DNA of 64,000 nt from Bostrychus sinensis (Eukaryota; Chordata; Actinopteri; Gobiiformes; Eleotridae). The stretch lies in NCBI GenBank assembly GCA_020698575.1, contig CM036243.1, positions 26,581,403 to 26,645,402 of the forward strand. Direction: 5' to 3'. Below are positions 58,082 through 64,000 of this stretch, one piece after another. The translations under genes were made by a program, and so were the position numbers. Below the pieces are notes generated by a model. The model saw only the letters and a program-made list of their open reading frames with translations. It searched no databases and was not told the DNA's origin. Position 1 is the first letter of the stretch. Each line of letters begins with the position of its first letter.

Positions 58082-60537
58082 GTATGTATTATGTCTATAA
58101 AAAAGTTTGTGGTCATTTATATTAAGAGGCATTTTCTACCCGAATTCTTTAAACCTGCTTGGATCGGACTTCAGTCAGGGCTTTTCAGGAAACTAGTTGA
58201 GGGGTGTGAAAAACTATTTGGCCCAGCAGTTCAGCTGGCTCAGCTTTGGGACTCAAGTGTTGGGAAATAATGGATGTAATGTATTTTAATTAGCCTCTTT
58301 GATTGACTTCAGGTAATTCTATTAATGTGCAGTTGTTTCTGTGGCCTCAAGGGAGACAACTCTGGCAAAGTCATTATGTCTAAAGACCTTTTGAAGTTTA
58401 TTCTGATGCGTTACAGGCTGCAGAGAGGGAAAGAAAAACTGGGACCGTCTTCATGTGGGTGGGGGCGTTGCCTCACTTTCCTCAAAGTTGAAATGTATCC
58501 ATCCCACCCACCCTTCTGCCACAACAGACTTGTTTTTTTCATATTATCTAATCGCTTTTTCCCTTTGAAGAGCTAGAGGAGAGCAGGGGGAGGGAAATGG
58601 CCATTCAGGCCTCAAGACAAACTCATTGAAAAATGTTGGCACCAAATGAAAGGAGGCTTACTCACATGGTGGGTCGGTTTCCTGCCACTGGCCTCTGCGA
58701 CGTGCTGAGATCATGTGTCTGCAAGGCTTTCACAGGGGTTACGCATTTCTAGACCTTAGGACGAGGCAAGGAGGAACTACCCCCTCACAAGACACAGACC
58801 CCCCCCCCCCCCCCCCTTCAAAAAATCACCTAACCCTTCAATGCTTCTCCGCTCCACCCTGGAGTCCAGAACCAGGAGAGGTGAGGCTCACAGTGCTAGG
58901 GAGTGAGAAAATAAAGTGCATGGAGTATAAAGGGCTTAACTGAATCGCTTTCAGCCTATTGTTAGGTGAGGGGAGCTTAGGGGGATAAGAGGGTGGCTGG
59001 CTGCTTTGAAAATGACTTGCACAACTGAATAGGAGATTCCCCTAAAGTAAGGGCCCCTTCTCCAACCTGCACAAAACATCCAGCAGTCACATGACTCACG
59101 AGAGTATAGGGAAACTTTGGATTGACAAAAAACTGAAGTTAGAAGGAGGGAAGATTGGCCAGAGTTGTTGGGAATGATGTTTTGGAGCCAAGTTTTGGTT
59201 TCTTGTTAGCGCTCGAGTTCCTTTGGGCTGTTGAGCTAAACTTTTGAAGAGTTTCCTGTGTTTCTTCCTGAGCCTTGAGGGATGATGGCCTGTTGTCTCA
59301 GGGGTACAGTTTGCGCCGCATTAGTTTTGGTTGTGAGTCCAGCTGCAGCAGCGTGGATGATATCAGTGGTGTAGATCAATAGTTGTGACTGTCACTGTGA
59401 AATGTGACTTGTAAAACTTGTTTGAATAATTACAGAATAAAAAAGGGCCCATTGTTCTGTAGCATTGTGAGCCAAAGTCATTCTTTTAATAGTTCGCAAC
59501 AAAGTATTCAGCGCACAGATCTGTCCTGTCCTTGTCCCCAGCTCTTTGCACCCCTAACTGATTTTAATACAAAAACACAGCTTCGAACTCTATTTCATTT
59601 GGAGGAACAGTTTGATTAGTGTGTCTTCTCATTGTGGTTTAAAGGCACAGTGCAAATTTGAATCTCATTTTCCAGATAAAGAACAAGAGGAGGATTTGGG
59701 AAGAGGGGTAGAAGAAGGGGGTGGGGGTTCTCTTTTTGCTTATATCTTATTTATGGATTTACTTGGACACTGGGGAATGCTGCTGCACCAACTTCAAACA
59801 TTACCTTATCTTACAAACCAGCCTTTTGATGTTGCTGAGATCAGAGGCTCACAGCAGAGCGCTTGCCAAACGAAGATGGCAGCGGGTGCATATGTGCATG
59901 AGTGTGAGATTTCAAAGAGGCAGCAGAAAAAGTAGCGTTTGGGCTAGGTCAGACACTTCTGAGCAGCCAAAATGGCCAAGATAATTGGCCCAGCTTAAAT
60001 GGCAGCTGACTGGAAAAGCTTGCAGAGACAGAAGGAAAAATGGAGAATAATATCCTCCGAATAAACGTTTAATTGTCCTGAGACTGCTAGTGTTCTCGCT
60101 TCATGACTGTTTTCATTTATTATGAAAAGGCTACAAATGCAGAACCGTGCATGTGTCAGATTGAGGCTAATTCTAATTATTATCATTTATATATGTCAGG
60201 GTTGACAGGGACCAATGTTATCTTATCAGTGGGGCACTTTTGTGAGGCCCTCTGTGGGACGTTTAACATTTCTCCCCATTGTCCCGCAGTGTTTTGTTAT
60301 TTGCTTTTTTGTTGCCTTGGCTTCAAGGGCTCCTCTGCCTTTTGATTTAGTTGTAATAGACCTAGTGGGTGGTTAGCGCTTTTGTTGGGTTGGTCACTTC
60401 AGTGCAAAATGAAGTCCCTCCTTTTGGCTGAATTGATTGAAGGCGATAATTCATTAAGGGTTGACATGTGAATTGGTCCTTATTAAGATGTCTGGGTTAG
60501 TTTCACAAATAAGTAATGTCTCTGTTGTTTTTTTCAG
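58082..60537 (+). other. axin2: axin2 intron 3
   Basis: Contains a run of 18 C at 58799-58816, a TCF/LEF-like CTTTGATT at 58297-58304, and GC-richer blocks (about 58320-59200 and 59600-60340) that could hold intronic enhancers. No other exon is supported. Confidence 0.8.
58799..58816. repeat. C18 homopolymer in axin2 intron 3
   Basis: Eighteen consecutive C (G18 on the other strand). It can form i-motif/G-quadruplex structures and is prone to length error. Confidence 0.95.
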
Positions 60538-60640
60538 AGATGGGATTCCTCCGTACAAACTGGGCACCAAGAAGCAACTCCAGCGAGAAATCCACCGCAA
60601 CCTCAAGATCAATGGCCAGGTTTCTCTACCCCACTTTCCT
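60538..60640 (+). CDS. axin2: axin2 coding exon 4
   Basis: 103 bases after 'gttgtttttttcag', phase 2 in, phase 0 out, to about residue 355. It encodes DGIPPYKLGTKKQLQREIHR and NGQVSLPHFP, the lead-in to the GSK3-binding segment. The donor is CCT|GTAAGC. Residues match vertebrate Axin2 throughout, with conservative changes only. Confidence 0.95.
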
Positions 60641-62507
60641 GTAAGCACGGCTCCCTTAACTTCTACTTCCTGTCTCAGTGTTTCTTTTTTTGTAATCTGC
60701 TCCAAACTTTTACCCACTGACAGACAACTGGGTCCTGATTCCCCCGAGGAGCCCGACTTATTTTATTTTATTATTTTCAGAGCGAATGTTGTGACAGAAT
60801 ACTATATTTCATTCCCTTGCTCGTTTTCATATAAAAGTCGGGGTAAATGAAAGGCAGGATTTGCATAGCACTTCACTTGCTCTACTGCTGTTTTAAGCCA
60901 CCAGCCCCCCTCCCTCCTACTGTTTCTGTAGGGCTGTAAATATAAACTACTGCTGGCATCTTTGTATCGCTTCTGGTGTGAAAGTGTGGGATGCATGAAC
61001 CTGCATTGATAAGTGTGGTTTTAGCCTAACTTATTACACCTATCACTTATGGTAATTGTAATGATGAAACAACTTTTCTAATCCTATATTTGGATTTAAC
61101 AGTAAATCTTCTTTGAACATTTTATGTGAGTGGACTAGAGTGGACAGGTGAGGGGGTAGGCATTAGCCAGTATTCGGCTATGATAGCAGCAGCATGGCAC
61201 TGTGGTCACAAATCTCTTGAGGGCTTTACACTTCACTTTTCTTCTGAGTAGTCCTATCAGCTTGTATCACAGATATGTCTTATCTTATCTTTGAGTTTTC
61301 ATACCTTGACTTAAAAATTAAAAATGTTGTATACGTTGGAACTGTTAACAGGCCAATGCCTAGTTAGGTTGTGTAGCTTCGTCTTAGGCAAGAAAAGACA
61401 GGAAGTTCTTTTGTCTGGTATTCAAACACAGGTATGTGAATGTAGCTGTGTGTGTGTGTGTTTGTGCATGCATTTGATAGTGTTGTCTGTTCCCCCTTTT
61501 TTGCTCTCATTCCCTGTGTCTTTTCCTTTCCCACTTGCACTCCTTTAATGTCTCCCTCCTGATTTGGAGATGGCTCTGTCTCCCATGATGCACCAGCCCC
61601 AGGCAGCGGGGGCCCCGTGCAGGGCTGGCGCTCCTTTGCCAGCAGCTCCGCTCGCCTTTCTTCTTCTTCCCTTTATCGTGTCTACAAAGAGATGAGAGGA
61701 ACAACAAAAAAAGAGTCAAAATCAAGAAAGCCAGTGTGCCAAATAACAAAAAGTAAGAAAGGGAACGAGAGAAGCCGGCGCATATAGTTAAAGAAAAAGG
61801 CAGATAATGTGAGTAGAGTACCTCTGAGCTGCCCTGCATGCAGTCGGGAAATAAATTACTACTTCTCCTCAGATCTTCCCAGTATTTGACTCTTCTATCC
61901 TCTCCCTCCCTCGTTCCCCTCCTTCTCTGTCTGCGCCACCATTGCCACTTCACAAATGCACATCTCAATCCTCTTCCTCTTTTTTTCATGCTGTTAATTT
62001 TGTCCCCCTCTCGCGCTTTCTCCCCCTCTCCTCACTCTCTCCTCGCTGTCGATATCTGGCTTTTATTCGGAGATTTAAAGCTGCGTGTCCCTCCCACCCC
62101 TAGTGTGCGTTTGATGTTTGACAAGGGCCCTTTGAAGTGTGCTGACTTCAGAGGCTGCCTAGCTGATGGCTTGGTTGGGCTACAGAGGGTGCAGGCAGGG
62201 GGCCTCCCCTCCGAGCGAGACCAACTGCTACCCCAGCATCGCTACCCCTTTCCTCTCCCCCTCACCCGCAGCCTGGCACTGCCAAGGGCACTGGGCACGA
62301 TAAGATCTAGGACGGGACAGGCGGCAAAGAGGGTTCAGGTTAGCCATGGGGCAAGGGCATCTGGATTAGGCCTTTGGAGTAGTCACAGGTTTTTGGAACA
62401 AGATTAGGACAAGGACAGTGGATTAATGCACCGTACTGCATCTGTCACAAACACTAAGTAGTAACACTCACACAAGCACTAAAGAGTGATTTCTGTCTCC
62501 CAAACAG
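60641..62507 (+). other. axin2: axin2 intron 4
   Basis: Holds GT and pyrimidine-rich tracts. A 189-codon ATG frame at 61838-62407 lies in this intron, but it is not in frame with exon 5, has no domain and is mostly leucine/proline from pyrimidine-rich DNA; treated as chance. Confidence 0.8.
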
Positions 62508-62648
62508 AGGACACACCGGCTGCCTAAGGAGATGACACCCGTTGAACCATCAGCCTTTGCGGCCCAGCTCATAACACGACTGGAGAAGCTGAAGCGAGAG
62601 CAGGACACCATGAGCTCACTGGAAGAGAGGCTGCAGCAGATCCAAGAG
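62508..62648 (+). CDS. axin2: axin2 coding exon 5: GSK3-binding helix
   Basis: 141 bases, phase 0 on both sides, residues 356-402. It encodes RTHRLPKEMTPVEP followed by FAAQLITRLEKLK (about 372-384), the amphipathic helix by which Axin holds GSK3. It ends in a charged, probably helical SLEERLQQIQE. Acceptor 'tgtctcccaaacag' and donor GAG|GTACAA. Confidence 0.96.
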
Positions 62649-63198
62649 GTACAAACCCACCAACACAGCTTTCGACTTTGAACAAAACTCCCTTTAGCTT
62701 CTATTGGAAACTTGTGTCTAAGTTAGCTTGGGACAAGGGTTCTGTAGTGCACTACAAAAACTTTCATGGCAGCTTTCACATATCCAAGAAAAGGCAAAAG
62801 AAATTTAAAAGCTTGGCTTGGTTACTTCTGTGTCCGCTACCATTTCATGTGTGGGAACATTTCAACTTATGCTTCTAGACACACTTGAAGTTGCTTCAAA
62901 TAGTTAGCACTTAGCTGCTCTCCAGTGGCACGTTTGCTGAATATGTGTAGTGCCAGTCTCCTTGTGAAGCACAGGCACACTCTGCATTATAGATGAAGCG
63001 CACCCAAAGCCTGTTAGTAAAGATAACAGTACAGCAAAAAGGAAAACTCAAATCATGTTATCCAAGCGTTTGCTCATGCAGACTTCAGAGGGGGATATAA
63101 GTTGGTGTAAGTTGAGACATACATTTCTCAGTTTGCTGCCTTTTCCTCTGTGACTGCTGAAATGTGTCAGCTGACCACAGTTTTCTTTTTCCTTTCAG
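62649..63198 (+). other. axin2: axin2 intron 5
   Basis: A 550-base intron with 'gtacaa' donor and 'ttttcctttcag' acceptor. Nothing else recognised. Confidence 0.85.
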
Positions 63199-63608
63199 GA
63201 GGAGGAGAGAGAGGAGACAGGAGACCTCTCCACCGCCCTGCACCACCCACTGCTCCCCTCAAACAGCCAGTGTGAGGAGGACCCCCAGGCCATCCTGGAC
63301 GAGCACCTGTCCCGCGTCCTGAAGACCCCCGGCTGCCAGTCACCCGGTGTGGTCCGCCATTCACCCCGCTCCCGCTCCCCAGACCGGACAGTAGTATCTT
63401 CTGGGAACAGCTCTTTCTTCAGCGCTTATCCTGGGACAACCAAGGTCCATATGATGGGCCGACAGTCCGCAAAGCACATCCACCACCACTACATCCACCA
63501 TCACCACGCTGTGGCCAAGACCAAGGAGCAGATAGAGGCCGAGGCGGCTCAGCGTGTGCAGTGCCTCTGCCCTCCAGGGGGCGCCAATTACTCCGACTAC
63601 ACCCCTGC
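63199..63608 (+). CDS. axin2: axin2 coding exon 6: beta-catenin-binding helix and His-rich region
   Basis: 410 bases, phase 0 in, phase 2 out, about residues 403-538. It encodes an acidic start, then AILDEHLSRVLKTPGCQSPG (about 433-452), the helix that binds the armadillo groove of beta-catenin. A Ser/Arg-rich SPRSRSPDR follows, then KHIHHHYIHHHHAV (494-507) and KTKEQIEAEA, a signature region of Axin2. Compared with mammalian AXIN2 the segment between SPRSRSPD and the His cluster is shorter and lacks a second His run. Donor GC|GTAAGT. Confidence 0.96.
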
Positions 63609-63812
63609 GTAAGTGTCCAGAATAGCAGATTAGCTTGGCCCATTCACATTTGTAGGGAAGTAAAGTGGAAGATTCACCCCTACTTAGTTGTACCTTTCTT
63701 TTCTTTGTATAAAATAGAAAAATAATGTAGATTGCTGGCCAAGCTTCTATTTTACCTGATCTCAAAAGGTATAGCTCTTATGTTTCTAAAAAAGCATCTC
63801 ATTGTATTTCAG
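63609..63812 (+). other. axin2: axin2 intron 6
   Basis: A short intron of 204 bases, GTAAGT donor and 'attgtatttcag' acceptor. Confidence 0.9.
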
Positions 63813-63962
63813 GCGCTGCAGCACTTTGTCCAAGCGGCCAGTCAAGGCCACAGAGAACGCCCTGTCCCCTCCACACCTACCCCTCGACGTTACTGATCGC
63901 TCTCAAAATGTTTGGCAGTGGATACTGGAGAGTGAACGGCAGGGCAAGCACAAACCTCACAG
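63813..63962 (+). CDS. axin2: axin2 coding exon 7 (last exon in window)
   Basis: 150 bases, phase 2 in and out, residues 539-588. It ends in the conserved NVWQWILESERQGKHKPH, matching the VWQWMLESERQ block of vertebrate Axin2. Donor AG|GTACAA at 63963. The remaining exons, with the C-terminal DIX polymerisation domain, stop codon and 3' UTR, are beyond the right edge. The gene is therefore partial only because of the window. Confidence 0.95.
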
Positions 63963-64000
63963 GTACAAGCCTCTCCACCACATGACCTTACATCACAATA

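Noticed and set aside
61838..62407. 189-codon ATG frame inside axin2 intron 4
   Set aside because: Not in frame with exon 5, low-complexity Leu/Pro/Ser from pyrimidine-rich DNA, and inside a well-defined intron.

Overview
This window is vertebrate nuclear DNA, almost certainly from a teleost fish. It is AT-rich and gene-poor, with exons joined by GT-AG introns, and it is full of repeats typical of teleosts: tRNA-headed SINEs, internally deleted Tc1-like elements, Tol2-like hAT ends, TTAA-flanked miniature elements and a decayed LINE. There are no bacterial features.

Only one protein-coding gene can be named with confidence. It is axin2, on the + strand from about 53 kb to beyond the right edge. 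A probable noncoding first exon (ending 53313) is followed by exon 2, which holds the start codon at 54764, the tankyrase-binding motif and the whole RGS domain. Exons 3 to 7 carry the GSK3-binding helix, the beta-catenin-binding helix and the axin2-type histidine-rich stretch. All splice phases agree across the six coding exons, which encode 588 complete codons plus two bases with no frameshift or stop. The C-terminal DIX domain lies off the window. Axin2 is the Wnt-inducible scaffold of the beta-catenin destruction complex. TCF/LEF-like CTTTGAT sites lie around exon 1 and in the introns, consistent with known Wnt feedback.

Positions 1-52700 are intergenic. No recognisable gene is present. 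A weak, phase-compatible set of candidate exons (6316-6547, 6654-6704 or 8217-8266, then 14940 with AATAAA at 15019) could be an unrecognised transcript; two of these exons look like duplicates of each other. The rest is unique AT-rich sequence, several more GC-rich blocks that could be conserved noncoding elements (about 14.1-14.9, 22.2-22.8, 27.6-28.2, 31.6-33.2 and 48.6-50.1 kb), and repeats.

The most unusual repeats are two dispersed families that carry minisatellites. One has an 11-bp unit (CTGGTTTAGTC type). At 11.9-13.4 kb it has grown into a 29-unit, 319-bp higher-order repeat in three near-identical copies, and related copies in both orientations lie at 21.5, 25.4, 36.1 and 52.3 kb. 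The other is a terminal-inverted-repeat element present at 41.4 and 46.1 kb. In the second copy the element's own terminal repeat has been amplified into 36 exact-register 10-bp units.
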